From AC-32 sp963728765 (lineage in GTDB: Bacteria; Actinomycetota; Thermoleophilia; Gaiellales; Gaiellaceae), in NCBI GenBank assembly GCA_963728765.1, contig CAVSKX010000001.1:124001-188000 (forward strand): a DNA stretch of 64,000 nucleotides, given 5' to 3'. The notes beneath the pieces were generated by a model. It was not told where the DNA came from. It saw only the letters and a list, made by a program, of their open reading frames with translations, and did not search any database. Numbering within the stretch: position 1 is the stretch's first letter; every line of letters begins with the position of its first letter. The translations under genes and the position numbers were made by a program. Below are positions 6,657-14,650 of the stretch, one piece after another.

Positions 6657-8492
6657 ATGGCCGTGAAGCGAGCGGCTAAGCCGTCGAGTCGGCCGGTGGT
6701 ACGGCTGTTCGGGTCCCTCTCGATCGAGGACGGCGACCGCGTACTCGGCCCCGGAGACCTGGGTGGCACGCGGCCGAAGCAGGTGCTCGAGATCCTGCTC
6801 GCAGCCCGCGGCCACCGCGTGCCGACCGACCGCCTTGCGGAGCTCTTGTGGGGCGACGGTCGACCGCAGAACGTGGCCGGCTCGCTACAGACGTTCGTAT
6901 CGGTCCTTCGTCGCCACCTCTCGGCGAACGGCGAGCGCGCGCGCAAGCTCGTCGTCACGGAGCCGGAGGCGTACCGGTTCGCCACCGAGCTGGTCGCGCT
7001 CGACCTCGACTGCTTCGACCAGCTGCTCGAGCGGTCTGCGCACGAACCAACCGTGCATGCCCGCCCAACGCTGGAGCACGCGCTCGATCTTGTGCGCGGG
7101 GAGGTTCTGGAGGACGAGCCGTACACGGCCTGGGCCCTGGAGCTGCGAGGGAGCTACCAGGGGCGGGTCCTCGGGGCACACCTCGACGCAGGCGATGCCG
7201 CGCTGGCGGAGCTCGATTTCGCTGCGGCTCTCGGGCACGCCGAGGCGGCCGCGTCGCTCGACCGTTTCAGCGAGCGAGCGCACCGCTCGGAGATGCTCGC
7301 CCTCTACGCGCTCGGCCGCGCGCACGAGGCCCTCGCCCGCTACCGCAGCTACCGCATGCGGCTCGACGAGGAGCTCGGGCTCGAACCAACCGCGGAAACT
7401 CGAGCGCTCGAGGCGGCGATCATCCGCCAGGAGGACGTCCAGCCGCTGTTGCCGCGCCCGCTTCGTGCGGCGCAGCCCGACTCCGGCGGCCCGGACGTCC
7501 CCCTCGTCGGGCGCCGCGCGGAGCTGGACACCCTCGTGCAGACGGTCCGGCGAGGAGTCGGCGGCGGCGTCACGCTCGCACAGATCGAGGGCGAGACCGG
7601 ACTTGGCAAGACACGCCTGCTCGACGAGCTGCAGGCACAGCTCGACGGCGTCCGCATGGGACGCGTGACGTGCTCGCCACTCGAGCGGCATCTCCCGTAC
7701 GTGCCGCTCGCGGCCGCGCTCCGCGAGGCACTCGCGGACGTCGAGCTCGATCCCGGGCGCCTTCCTGCCGTGCGGCAGATCCTCCCCGAGCTCGCCCTGG
7801 ACGCGCCGACGTCGAGCTTCGACGAGATCGAGGTGCTCGAAACGCTCGTTGCGCTCATCGCCGAGCACGCTCCGGTCGTGCTCCTCATCGACGATCTCCA
7901 CTGCGCGGACGCTCGAACACTCGCGGCGCTCGGCTACCTACGGCGACGCGGCACAGCACATGGTGGCGCGATCGTGACGGCCGCCCGGCCGACCAGCGGA
8001 TCTCCCGCGCGGCCGCCGCACCGTCTGGATGCGGACGCGCGCATCCTTCTCGAGGTGCTGTCACCCGGCGACCTGGCGGCGGTCGGCGTCGCAGAGCTGC
8101 ACGACTCGACCGGCGGCGATCCACGCCTCGTCGCCGAGGCACTTGCAAACGGACACGCCGCCGGCCCGTCGGAGACGCTGACGGAAGCGCTGCTCGCGCA
8201 GTGCCGTGCCGCGGGCGATTGGGCCTACCGGGTCCTCGTCGCCTCTTCGGTCCTCGAGCAGCCGTTCGAGCCCGAGCCACTTGCCGAGATGCTCGGCGCG
8301 GACCTCGCCGAGCTGATCGAGGAGCTGGAGCGGCTGTGCGAGCGGCGAATCCTCCGCGTCGACGGGGTCCGCTTCCGCTTCCGCTACGACCTCGTCCGCC
8401 AGGCGCTGCTCGGAAGCATCTCGCCGGCCAGACAGCGTCTCCTCCGGCAACGACTCCACCAGCCCGTCACCGCCGGCGCCGAGGCCGGGTGA
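6657..8492 (+). CDS. SARP/BTAD-family transcriptional regulator with AAA ATPase domain
   Basis: 611 residues: an OmpR-type winged helix (about 12-110, VRLFGSLSIEDGDRVLG to EAYRFATELVALDLD), a BTAD bacterial transcriptional activation domain (about 117-258, ending EELGLEPTAETRALEAAIIRQE) and an AAA/STAND ATPase with Walker A GETGLGKT (312-319) and Walker B VVLLIDDLHCAD (about 400). It lacks the long TPR tail of AfsR-type proteins, so it is a medium-sized SARP. Such proteins activate genes through heptad repeats spaced 11 bp; two good and one weak candidate sites lie within 2.7 kb. The stop overlaps the next gene as TGATG. Confidence 0.92.
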   Translation: MAVKRAAKPSSRPVVRLFGSLSIEDGDRVLGPGDLGGTRPKQVLEILLAARGHRVPTDRLAELLWGDGRPQNVAGSLQTFVSVLRRHLSANGERARKLVVTEPEAYRFATELVALDLDCFDQLLERSAHEPTVHARPTLEHALDLVRGEVLEDEPYTAWALELRGSYQGRVLGAHLDAGDAALAELDFAAALGHAEAAASLDRFSERAHRSEMLALYALGRAHEALARYRSYRMRLDEELGLEPTAETRALEAAIIRQEDVQPLLPRPLRAAQPDSGGPDVPLVGRRAELDTLVQTVRRGVGGGVTLAQIEGETGLGKTRLLDELQAQLDGVRMGRVTCSPLERHLPYVPLAAALREALADVELDPGRLPAVRQILPELALDAPTSSFDEIEVLETLVALIAEHAPVVLLIDDLHCADARTLAALGYLRRRGTAHGGAIVTAARPTSGSPARPPHRLDADARILLEVLSPGDLAAVGVAELHDSTGGDPRLVAEALANGHAAGPSETLTEALLAQCRAAGDWAYRVLVASSVLEQPFEPEPLAEMLGADLAELIEELERLCERRILRVDGVRFRFRYDLVRQALLGSISPARQRLLRQRLHQPVTAGAEAG

Positions 8493-8884
8493 TGCCGATG
8501 CCGCCCGAGCGCAAGTACATGCAGGAGACGGTCTTCGAACACTCACCGGAGCCGGCCTACGTGATGGACCCGGAACACAACCGCATCCTCGCCGCGAACG
8601 ACGCCGGCTGCGCGCTACTCGGCTACACGCGCGAGGAGTTGCTCGAAACGCCGATCTCCCGCATCCATCCGGCCGAGCTGGCCGAGCTGAGCGAGCTGCT
8701 CGAGAGTGTCCTCGAGCATGGGCGCGCCTCGACGATCAAGCTCACCTGCCGCACCAAGGGCGGCGCCTTCCTCCCGACGGAGATCTCGTTGCACGCACTC
8801 GAGATCGACGGGCAGATCCGCATCCTCGGTCTCGTTCAGGACCGAAGCGAGCACCGCCAGCGAGCCTGCGCCCCAGTCGACTGA
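8492..8884 (+). CDS. Stand-alone PAS-domain protein coupled to the SARP gene
   Basis: 130 residues made of a single PAS domain (ETVFEHSPEPAYVMDPEHN, ALLGYTREELLETPISRIHP, ending ILGLVQDRSEHRQR). There is no kinase, cyclase or DNA-binding part. Its ATG overlaps the SARP stop (TGATG), so the two proteins are probably made together. I infer a sensory partner that tells the SARP ATPase about redox, light or a small ligand; direct evidence is lacking. The ligand cannot be predicted. Confidence 0.85.
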   Translation: MPMPPERKYMQETVFEHSPEPAYVMDPEHNRILAANDAGCALLGYTREELLETPISRIHPAELAELSELLESVLEHGRASTIKLTCRTKGGAFLPTEISLHALEIDGQIRILGLVQDRSEHRQRACAPVD

Positions 8885-8902
8885 GGCGACACACAGGATC
8901 CA

Positions 8903-8920
8903 CTCAGCGGCGGCTGCGAC
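8903..8920. promoter_or_regulatory. Weak SARP-like heptad pair upstream of the ABM operon
   Basis: CTCAGCG (8903) followed at 11 bp by CTGCGAC (8914); CTGAGGC at 8881 is in the same 11-bp register (22 bp earlier). Only one heptad is a perfect match to the sites at 4005 and 6555. It lies 36-53 bases before the ATG at 8956. Confidence 0.35.
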
Positions 8921-8955
8921 CGTCGGTGAAACGAAGCCGAGGAAGGAGCACTCCG

Positions 8956-9273
8956 ATGGTGACGAAAGGCCTGATCGTCCGGCTCGAGGCAAAGCCGGGC
9001 AAGAACGACACTCTTGCGACGTTTCTGAGCGATGCTCTGCCTCTCGTCGAGGACGAGCCGATGACCATCGCGTGGTTCGCGCTCAGGACGAGCGCCTCGT
9101 CGTTCGCGATCGTGGACGTCTTCCCCGACGAGGCAGGACGTCAGGCGCATCTCGACGGCGCGGTTGCCCGCGCGCTGAGCGAACGAGCGGACGAGCTCCT
9201 GGCGCGGCCGCCGGAGATCGAGCCGGTCGACGTGCTCAGCGCCAAGCTGAACGTGCCAGGCGATCGGCGATGA
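8956..9273 (+). CDS. ABM-domain monooxygenase-like protein
   Basis: 105 residues from ATG 8956, with GAAGGAG seven bases upstream. The ferredoxin-like antibiotic biosynthesis monooxygenase fold is recognisable (VTKGLIVRLEAKPGKNDTLATFL, then TIAWFALRTSASSFAIVDVFPDEAGRQ read in parts). Members are small cofactor-free quinol monooxygenases or of unknown role. First gene of a four-gene operon in which each gene overlaps the next by 4 bases. Confidence 0.8.
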   Translation: MVTKGLIVRLEAKPGKNDTLATFLSDALPLVEDEPMTIAWFALRTSASSFAIVDVFPDEAGRQAHLDGAVARALSERADELLARPPEIEPVDVLSAKLNVPGDRR

Positions 9274-9518
9274 CGGCCGCAACCGTCTCCACGGCTCCTC
9301 GAGAGCTAGCGCGTCGCGCAGACGGGGGGCTCGAAGTGACGCTCTACTGGAACGCCTCCGACAACAGCACGAGCGTCGAAGTGTGGCACCGGGCCTCGGG
9401 CGAAGCACTCGCGTTCGCCGTCGCCGGCGAGCACGCGCTCGATGCCTTCTACCATCCCTTCGCCCACCTCCCGACCGCGTACGCGGACGCTCCGGACACC
9501 GAAGGCGGCGAGTGGTGA
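9270..9518 (+). CDS. Small conserved protein with ALDAFYHPFA motif
   Basis: 82 residues, ATG overlapping the previous stop (ATGA). The core is GLEVTLYWNASDNSTSVEVW, a TGE-like turn and the ending EHALDAFYHPFAHL. A second copy of the same family lies at 57103-57300 (RVVLRWHPREDAVTVSV ... ALDAFYHPYAYA). I know no function; length and beta pattern suggest a small beta-sheet protein. Position inside a tightly overlapping operon supports a real gene. Confidence 0.75.
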   Translation: MTAATVSTAPRELARRADGGLEVTLYWNASDNSTSVEVWHRASGEALAFAVAGEHALDAFYHPFAHLPTAYADAPDTEGGEW

Positions 9519-9793
9519 ACGTCCCCGTGACCGGTCTCTTCGAGACGCACCTCACGGTCAGCGACCTGAGCCGCTCGGTGGCGTTCTACCGCGACGTGGT
9601 CGGCCTCTCGCTCGCCTTCGAGCTGCCGGAGCGCGGAGCAGCGTTCCTCTGGGTCGGCGAGCCCGGCGAGGCGATGCTAGGCCTGTGGTCGCTGGGCTCG
9701 GCTCCGATCGGAATCTCGTTGCACATCGCCTTCAAAGCGTCGCCCGCGGGCCCCGAGCAAGGGATCGTGCCCTGGTCGGAGTGGGCTGCGTGA
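9515..9793 (+). CDS. VOC/glyoxalase-fold protein with internal deletion
   Basis: 92 residues from GTG 9515. The first half is a normal vicinal-oxygen-chelate module (GLFETHLTVSDLSRSVAFYR ... FLWVGEPGEAMLGLW ... GISLHIAF). The sequence then jumps to GPEQGIVPWSEWAA, which resembles the extreme C-terminus of these proteins (WSEW). The second beta-alpha-beta module with the metal-binding Glu is missing, so about 50-60 residues have been lost in frame. Probably inactive. Overlaps both neighbours by 4 bases. Confidence 0.72.
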   Translation: MNVPVTGLFETHLTVSDLSRSVAFYRDVVGLSLAFELPERGAAFLWVGEPGEAMLGLWSLGSAPIGISLHIAFKASPAGPEQGIVPWSEWAA

Positions 9794-10572
9794 ATCAGAA
9801 CACGACCCTTGACGGCTCGCTGCCCACGAAGACGGACGCCGAGCTCTATCTGCGCGGCATCGAGACGTTGCTCGCCTCGTGGGAGGAGTACGCGCGCGGT
9901 GCGTCCGATGCGTCGCTGCGGCGCCTCCCCGGCGTTGCCGCCGCCGTGTTCGCGAACGAGCCCGAGCGCAGCGTCTACAACAACGCCGTCCTCGAGCGCC
10001 GTCTCGCGGCTGCGGGACGCGCCGACGCGCTCGACGCGATGGAGGCTGCGTACGCCGCGGCGGACGTGACGCGCTTCGCGGCCTGGGTGCACGAGAGCGA
10101 CTGGGCGATGCGGGCCGATCTCGAGCGGCGCGGCTACACGCTCGATACCGCGACGCGCGCGATGGGGATGACGCTGGACGACCTCCGCATGACCCGGCCG
10201 CAGATCGAGCTCGGTTCAACGGACTGGGACGAATACCTGCGCATCTTCGGACTGCCACCGGGCCTCCTCGCCGGCGCCGATCACTCCGTCTTTCACCTGC
10301 TGGTCGCACGGGACGGCGGCGAGAATGTCGCGACCGCGCTGGCCTTCGACCATGAGGGCGACTGCGGGATCTACAACGTCCGAACGTTGGAGCACGCCCG
10401 GCGGCGAGGTCTGGCCACTGCGCTTACAGCCGTCCATCTGCACAAGGCGCTCACGCGCGGATGTCGAACGGCCAGCGTGCAGTCGACGAAACTGGCCGAG
10501 CGTGTCTATGCCGTCGTGGGATTCCGCGATCTGGGCCAGATCCTCGAATACGTGCCCTGGGACTCTTGCTAA
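9790..10572 (+). CDS. GNAT-family acetyltransferase, two-part
   Basis: 260 residues from GTG 9790, overlapping the previous TGA. The N-terminal half (AELYLRGIETLLASWEEYAR, LPGVAAAVFANEPERSVYNN) is a partner domain common in actinobacterial GNATs. The C-terminal half carries the acetyl-CoA fold: TALAFDHEGDCGIYNVRTLE, then the pyrophosphate loop ARRRGLATALTAVHLHKA and VYAVVGFRDLGQILEYV. Substrate unknown. Last gene of the ABM operon. Confidence 0.85.
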   Translation: MNQNTTLDGSLPTKTDAELYLRGIETLLASWEEYARGASDASLRRLPGVAAAVFANEPERSVYNNAVLERRLAAAGRADALDAMEAAYAAADVTRFAAWVHESDWAMRADLERRGYTLDTATRAMGMTLDDLRMTRPQIELGSTDWDEYLRIFGLPPGLLAGADHSVFHLLVARDGGENVATALAFDHEGDCGIYNVRTLEHARRRGLATALTAVHLHKALTRGCRTASVQSTKLAERVYAVVGFRDLGQILEYVPWDSC

Positions 10573-10687
10573 CGATGCGCCGAAGTCGCTGACCACAAGG
10601 TCGCCGCGACCGAACGAGCCGGTCACGGGAAGGGTTGGCGCTTCTGGGCGTCTTCCTTCGTGAGAGTCACGAATGAGGAGGTCCACG

Positions 10688-11158
10688 ATGCAAGCCGCAA
10701 CACCACACGCCGTCCATCGATCCGAGGCTGCCCTCTGGCCGCTCTGGCTGACGCTGCGGTTCCTGGGGGCGCTCTCGGTGCTCGCCGTCGGCGCCGTTCA
10801 CCTGCAGCAGTACAACTACCTCTACTCGGCGATCCCGACGATCGGGACGCTGTTCCTCCTGAACTTCGTCGGAGCGACCGCGATCGGGCTGGGGCTGCTC
10901 GCCCCGGTCGAGCGGATGCTCGGCCGGCTGGGCTCGGCAGCGCTGGCGCTCCTGTCCCTCGGCGGGATCGGGCTGTCCGCGAGCGCGTTCGTTTTCCTGC
11001 TGGTCGCCGAGCGAACGCCGCTGTTCGGGTTCCAGGAGCCGGGGTACGACCCCACGGCGATCATGGCCGCTCGCGTCTCCGAGATCATCGCTGTCGTCAC
11101 ACTGAGCGTCTTCCTGGTGGCGCGCTTCGGATGGAGGAAGGCCGCTGGAAGCTGGTGA
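10688..11158 (+). CDS. Four-helix membrane protein of unknown function
   Basis: 156 residues from ATG 10688, preceded by GAGGAGGT at a good distance. Four hydrophobic helices are visible (about residues 15-40, 50-70, 80-103 and 125-145), typical of small DoxX/DUF-type inner-membrane proteins, but I cannot assign a family. It lies just upstream of the anti-sigma gene on the same strand (28-base gap), so a shared transcript is possible. Confidence 0.75.
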   Translation: MQAATPHAVHRSEAALWPLWLTLRFLGALSVLAVGAVHLQQYNYLYSAIPTIGTLFLLNFVGATAIGLGLLAPVERMLGRLGSAALALLSLGGIGLSASAFVFLLVAERTPLFGFQEPGYDPTAIMAARVSEIIAVVTLSVFLVARFGWRKAAGSW

Positions 11159-11185
11159 CACGACCGCTGTGCTATCTACGGAGAG

Positions 11186-11951
11186 ATGAGCGACCTGCTC
11201 TCTAGCCTCAGCGAACGCGAGCTCGCCGAGCTGTCCGCGTTCGCCGACGGCACCCTGCCGGCCGAGCGCCGCGCCGGAGGTCGAGGCCCGCATCGCAGCG
11301 TCTCCAGAGCTGCTCGAGCTGGTCGAGCGCCAGCGCCGGACGCTTGCTGCGACTCAGGCGCTGTCCGCGGAGGAGCCGCCGACGTCACTGGTCGCGACGG
11401 TCGACGCTCTCAGTTCGGGGCGCATCAAGCGACGCTCCAGCGCGCGGTGGTTTGCGCCGCGGCTGGCGCTTGCCGGTGGGCTCGCCGTGGTCGCGGCGGT
11501 CGTGGCCGCGATCGTCCTGAGCGGAGGGCCCGGCGGTCCGACGGTCGCCGACGCAGCGCGGCTGGCGGGCCAGCCGCCCACCGGGCCTGCCCCGGCTGCC
11601 ATCAGCTCGACGAAGCTGTCAGCCGGCGTCCAGGGCGTGGCGTTCCCGAACTTCGCGCGGTGGGCCGGCTGGCAGACCCAGGGCGTGCTGCACGGCAAAG
11701 TCGACGGGCGCGACGCAACCGTCGTCTTCTACCGCAAGGACGGGAGGCGGATCGCGTACGCGATCGTCGCCGGGTCGGAGCTGTCTCGGCCGTCCGGAGG
11801 TCAGGTCACGAGCAGGTACGGCGTCGACTACCAGACCCTGCGCCTGAACGGCCGGCTCGTGGTGACCTGGCCGCGGGGCGGCCACACTTGTGTCCTGATC
11901 GGCGACGCGACACGCGCCGAGCTGGTCAGGCTCGCGAGCTGGCCGCTCTGA
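11186..11951 (+). pseudogene. Anti-sigma factor gene interrupted by a +1 frameshift
   Basis: The first 29 residues (MSDLLSSLSERELAELSAFA ... LPAERR) are a typical anti-sigma N-terminus. Near 11270-11282 (GCGCCGCGCCGG) the protein continues in the next frame as VEARIAASPELLELVERQRR, a single membrane helix (LAGGLAVVAAVVAAIVLSGG) and an extracytoplasmic domain to 11951. One extra base explains the break. No zinc HxxxCxxC motif is seen. It faces the ECF sigma gene at 12010-12501. It could be a sequencing error or a true loss. Confidence 0.75.
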
Positions 11952-12009
11952 GGCGTCGTTTGCGAATGCCGACCGTAGAGGCCGTGCGGGCTTTGGCCGT
12001 GCGGCCGTC

Positions 12010-12501
12010 TTAAGCGCTGAGCGAGCGCGCCACGCGGTCGCGAGCGCGGAAGAGCCTGCTGGTCAGCGTGCCCTCGGGCACACCGAGCGCACGCGCGGCT
12101 TCCGGGTAGGAGAGGCCGGCGATGTCGACCGCGACGAGCGCGTCTCGAAAGCCCTCAGGCAGCTCGGCGATGGCGGCGTGGACCTCGCGGATCTCGGCTG
12201 CCTCGGCCGGGTTGTCGCTCGCCCGCCCGCTGACGGCGACCTCTTCGACCAGCTCCGTCGTCTGGGGCCGTCGCTCCCGGGCACGGACCTGGCTGATCAA
12301 CGTGTTGCGCATCGACCGCAGCAGATAGCCAACCTCGTCCTCGTTGCGTAGCAGCCGCGGCCGCGCAAGCACGCGAGCGTAGGTCTCCTGCACCAGATCC
12401 TCGGCTTCCTCACGCGAGCGTGTCCACGCACGGGCTGCGCGGTACATGCGTGGCAAGTGCTCTGCGACGCGGTCGGGATCGAGCCTGCGCAGCGGCGGCA
12501 T
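12010..12501 (-). CDS. ECF-subfamily RNA polymerase sigma factor
   Basis: 163 residues. Region 2 is visible in LPRMYRAARAWTRSREEAED and LVQETYARVLARPRLL, and region 4 in IAELPEGFRDALVAVDIAGL plus SYPEAARALGVPEGTLTSRL. No additional sensory domain. It is convergent with the broken anti-sigma gene and divergent from the Lipoprotein_15 gene at 12588. If the anti-sigma really is broken the sigma factor could be constitutively free. The likely target is the divergent lipoprotein gene (inference). Confidence 0.92.
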   Translation of the reverse strand: MPPLRRLDPDRVAEHLPRMYRAARAWTRSREEAEDLVQETYARVLARPRLLRNEDEVGYLLRSMRNTLISQVRARERRPQTTELVEEVAVSGRASDNPAEAAEIREVHAAIAELPEGFRDALVAVDIAGLSYPEAARALGVPEGTLTSRLFRARDRVARSLSA

Positions 12502-12587
12502 CAGCGCCGGGAAGGAATGAACCCCTGCAGGCGTCGGACGTGGGTGAAGAGCAAGAGCAGGACTGATGATCCAAGGAGGTTCACGGC

Positions 12588-13109
12588 ATGAAACGATTGC
12601 TCATCCCGACCGTCGTTGTCGCCGTTGTCGTCGCTTTCGCCATCGCGGCAGCAGGCTGTGGCGGAGGCGGCAGCAAGGACTCGTCCGCCCCCACGTCCAA
12701 CGCGGGCGGCGCGACGGTGTCGGCCCAGCAGATCTCCGGCTCGGGCAACGTCCTGGTCGACTCGAAGGGCCGGGCGCTGTACGCCAACGACCAGGAAAAG
12801 AAGATGGCGCTGTGCGACGGCGCCTGCCTCTCCTTCTGGACGCCGCTAACCACTCACGGGGCCGCGCCCAAGGGCGACTCGCTCGACGGGAAGCTCGGCG
12901 TCGCCACGCGTCCCGGCGGAGACAAGCAGGTGACGTTCAACGGCAAGCTGCTCTACACCTTCTCCCTGGACAGTCCGGGGAAGGTCGGCGGAGACGGCTT
13001 CGACGACGCGTTCGGCGGCCAGAAGTTCACCTGGCACGTCGTGCACGCGAACGGGGCCACGAGCTCGACCGGTAACAGCCAGCCGAGCAACACGATCCCC
13101 GGCTACTAG
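12588..13109 (+). CDS. Lipoprotein with Lipoprotein_15 (PF03640) repeats
   Basis: 173 residues, ATG preceded by AAGGAGGT. The signal peptide ends in the lipobox AAAGC (Cys24), followed by a Gly/Ser linker. Two PF03640 repeats follow: NVLVDSKGRALYANDQEKKM with LCDGACLSFWTPL, then ATRPGGDKQVTFNGKLLYTF. The same architecture as 4622-5089, but membrane-anchored. Function of the family is unknown. Divergent from the ECF sigma gene, which may control it. Confidence 0.88.
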   Translation: MKRLLIPTVVVAVVVAFAIAAAGCGGGGSKDSSAPTSNAGGATVSAQQISGSGNVLVDSKGRALYANDQEKKMALCDGACLSFWTPLTTHGAAPKGDSLDGKLGVATRPGGDKQVTFNGKLLYTFSLDSPGKVGGDGFDDAFGGQKFTWHVVHANGATSSTGNSQPSNTIPGY

Positions 13110-13126
13110 CCGGCGGCAGCTCTTCA

Positions 13127-13170
13127 GGGTGCGCTTCCGCCGCGCTCGATCGCGCGGCGGTGGCGCACCC
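13127..13170. terminator. Bidirectional hairpin between convergent genes
   Basis: Arms GGGTGCGC / GCGCACCC (13127-13134, 13163-13170) and CCGCCGCGC / GCGCGGCGG (13137-13145, 13152-13160) form a long stem with one 2-base mismatch and a 6-base loop. It sits between the lipoprotein stop (13109) and the cupin stop (13182), so it can end both transcripts. Confidence 0.7.
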
Positions 13171-13181
13171 GGGCTACTACG

Positions 13182-13538
13182 TCAGCGCTCGCCGTCCCAG
13201 TAGTCGAGATGCGCCGAGCGGCGAAGCATGTAGTGCGCGCCGCCGGCCAGGACACCGACCTTGTCGCTGTCCGGGTACTCGGCGATGCCGAACTCGTTCT
13301 TCGTCGAGATGAGGCCGACGCGCGTGAGCTCCGCACCCTCGTTGCGCACGTGGTGCGCACCGTCGGGGCCGGCCGGGAAGCAGACGACGTCACCGGGGTC
13401 GAAGATGCTCATCCCGAGCCGCGAGGCTCCCAGCTTCGGCCCGAGCTGAGCCGCTCGACACAGATAGCCCGGCGGTTCTGCGGCGTCGGGCGCGATGTCG
13501 GTTTCGCCGTTGAAGAGGTTGAACGTCTCCATGGGCAC
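13182..13538 (-). CDS. Cupin protein lacking its first cupin motif (internal deletion)
   Basis: 118 residues, GTG (13538) or the ATG two codons later, behind GGAGGAGA. The C-terminal cupin motif is present (PGDVVCFPAGPDGAHHVRNE, then VGLISTKNEFGIAEYPDSDK). The preceding strand pair with the conserved H-x-H...E metal ligands and the EEWLLVL segment is absent: GASRLGMSIF runs directly into DPGDVV. About 35-40 residues are missing in frame. The cupin barrel can hardly bind a metal in the usual way. Confidence 0.75.
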   Translation of the reverse strand: MPMETFNLFNGETDIAPDAAEPPGYLCRAAQLGPKLGASRLGMSIFDPGDVVCFPAGPDGAHHVRNEGAELTRVGLISTKNEFGIAEYPDSDKVGVLAGGAHYMLRRSAHLDYWDGER

Positions 13539-13618
13539 TTATCTCCTCCAGTCGCGATCCCCGGGAAGGACTCGCCGTCGACCGGCGTCCGCATTGGTGA
13601 GGACCCAGTTTGACGAGA

Positions 13619-13807
13619 ATGAGCCCGCATCCCATTCCACCGCTCCGCGAGCTGATCGACACCGAGCTGCCGGCCGACGAGCTCGCACGGCTCGCAAAGG
13701 TCGACGCCCTCCTTCGTGAGGCTGGCCCGTACTTGCGCCTGGTCACGGCGCGCGAGGATCAGACGCACCACCCGTTCTCGCGGGAAGCGGTAGCCGTGGA
13801 GGAGTGA
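13619..13807 (+). CDS. Small hypothetical protein, possible truncated anti-sigma-like N-terminus
   Basis: 62 codons from ATG 13619. The first 35 residues (PPLRELIDTELPADELARLA ... VDALLREAG) form an amphipathic helix pattern seen at the N-terminus of some actinobacterial anti-sigma or Asp23-like proteins. The remainder matches nothing I know. No good ribosome-binding site. It may be a gene start cut by a deletion, like its neighbours, or a chance frame. Confidence 0.3.
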   Translation: MSPHPIPPLRELIDTELPADELARLAKVDALLREAGPYLRLVTAREDQTHHPFSREAVAVEE

Positions 13808-13833
13808 ACGATCGCGAGCGATTCGCCCAGGCG

Positions 13834-14571
13834 TCAGTCGGGGTATTCGTCCTTTCGCCAGGCGCGTGGCTCGGCGGGCTGTCCCTTCGGCACCCGGTCG
13901 AGCAGCGAGCTGTAGTAGGGCGCGACGAACGGGTCGGGCGCCGACACCGTGTACGTGTGGAAGACGGTGCCGTTGTCGCGGGCGAAGGCGATCCAGCTCG
14001 GGTTCTCGCGCAACCCGTCCTCGAGCTTGGCTCCGACCTGATCCGACCACTCCTCCAGCCAGTCCGGCGGGTTGTCGACCAGCTCCGTCAGCTCTGGGAC
14101 CTCTTTCGCCTGCTCGGTGGTCAGGGCGAGGCCGAAGTCGAACGCGAAGTCGTTGTCGTAGGTCGACACGTAGGGGAACTGCCAGCCCATCCGCTGCTTG
14201 TAGGCGGTGAGGCGCTCGATCGGCGCGCGCGAGAAGCAGATCAGCGTCACGTCGCGGTGGTTCAGATGGACGAGGGCGCCGTCGAGGCCGTCCCCGAGGT
14301 TGGTGCAGCCCGGGCACGCACCGTTCTCGTAGTCGGGCCCGAACATGATGTTGTAGGCAAGGAGCTGTGAGCGGCCCTCGAACAGCTCCGCGAGGTTCTT
14401 CTTGCCCTCCTCGGTGTCGAACTCGTACTCCTTCTCGACCGGCACCCAGGGGAGCTCGAGCCGCTTCTTCTTGATCTCCTCGTCCCGCTGGGCCTGCTCG
14501 CCCTCGAGCTTCGCGAGCTCGTCGCGTGCGGCCTGCCATTCCTCGCGGGTTCCGACCTTGTGCTCAGCCAT
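13834..14571 (-). CDS. DUF899 thioredoxin-like family protein
   Basis: 245 residues from ATG 14571, chosen for its strong AGGAGGG site. Family hallmarks: the N-terminal EWQAARDELAKLEGEQAQR helix, LPWVPVEKEYEFDTEEGKKN, LLAYNIMFGPDYENGACPGC and DVTLICFSRAPIERLTAYK. The CPGC pair aligns with a thioredoxin-like active site, though the family's reaction is not established. Divergent from the MBL-fold gene at 14651. Confidence 0.88.
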   Translation of the reverse strand: MAEHKVGTREEWQAARDELAKLEGEQAQRDEEIKKKRLELPWVPVEKEYEFDTEEGKKNLAELFEGRSQLLAYNIMFGPDYENGACPGCTNLGDGLDGALVHLNHRDVTLICFSRAPIERLTAYKQRMGWQFPYVSTYDNDFAFDFGLALTTEQAKEVPELTELVDNPPDWLEEWSDQVGAKLEDGLRENPSWIAFARDNGTVFHTYTVSAPDPFVAPYYSSLLDRVPKGQPAEPRAWRKDEYPD

Positions 14572-14650
14572 CTCTTCCCTCCTCCTGTCGAGCTCGGATG
14601 AAAGCTGAGACTCGGGCTCCGGCGCAAACTCATCGCGTACCATCGCGGCT

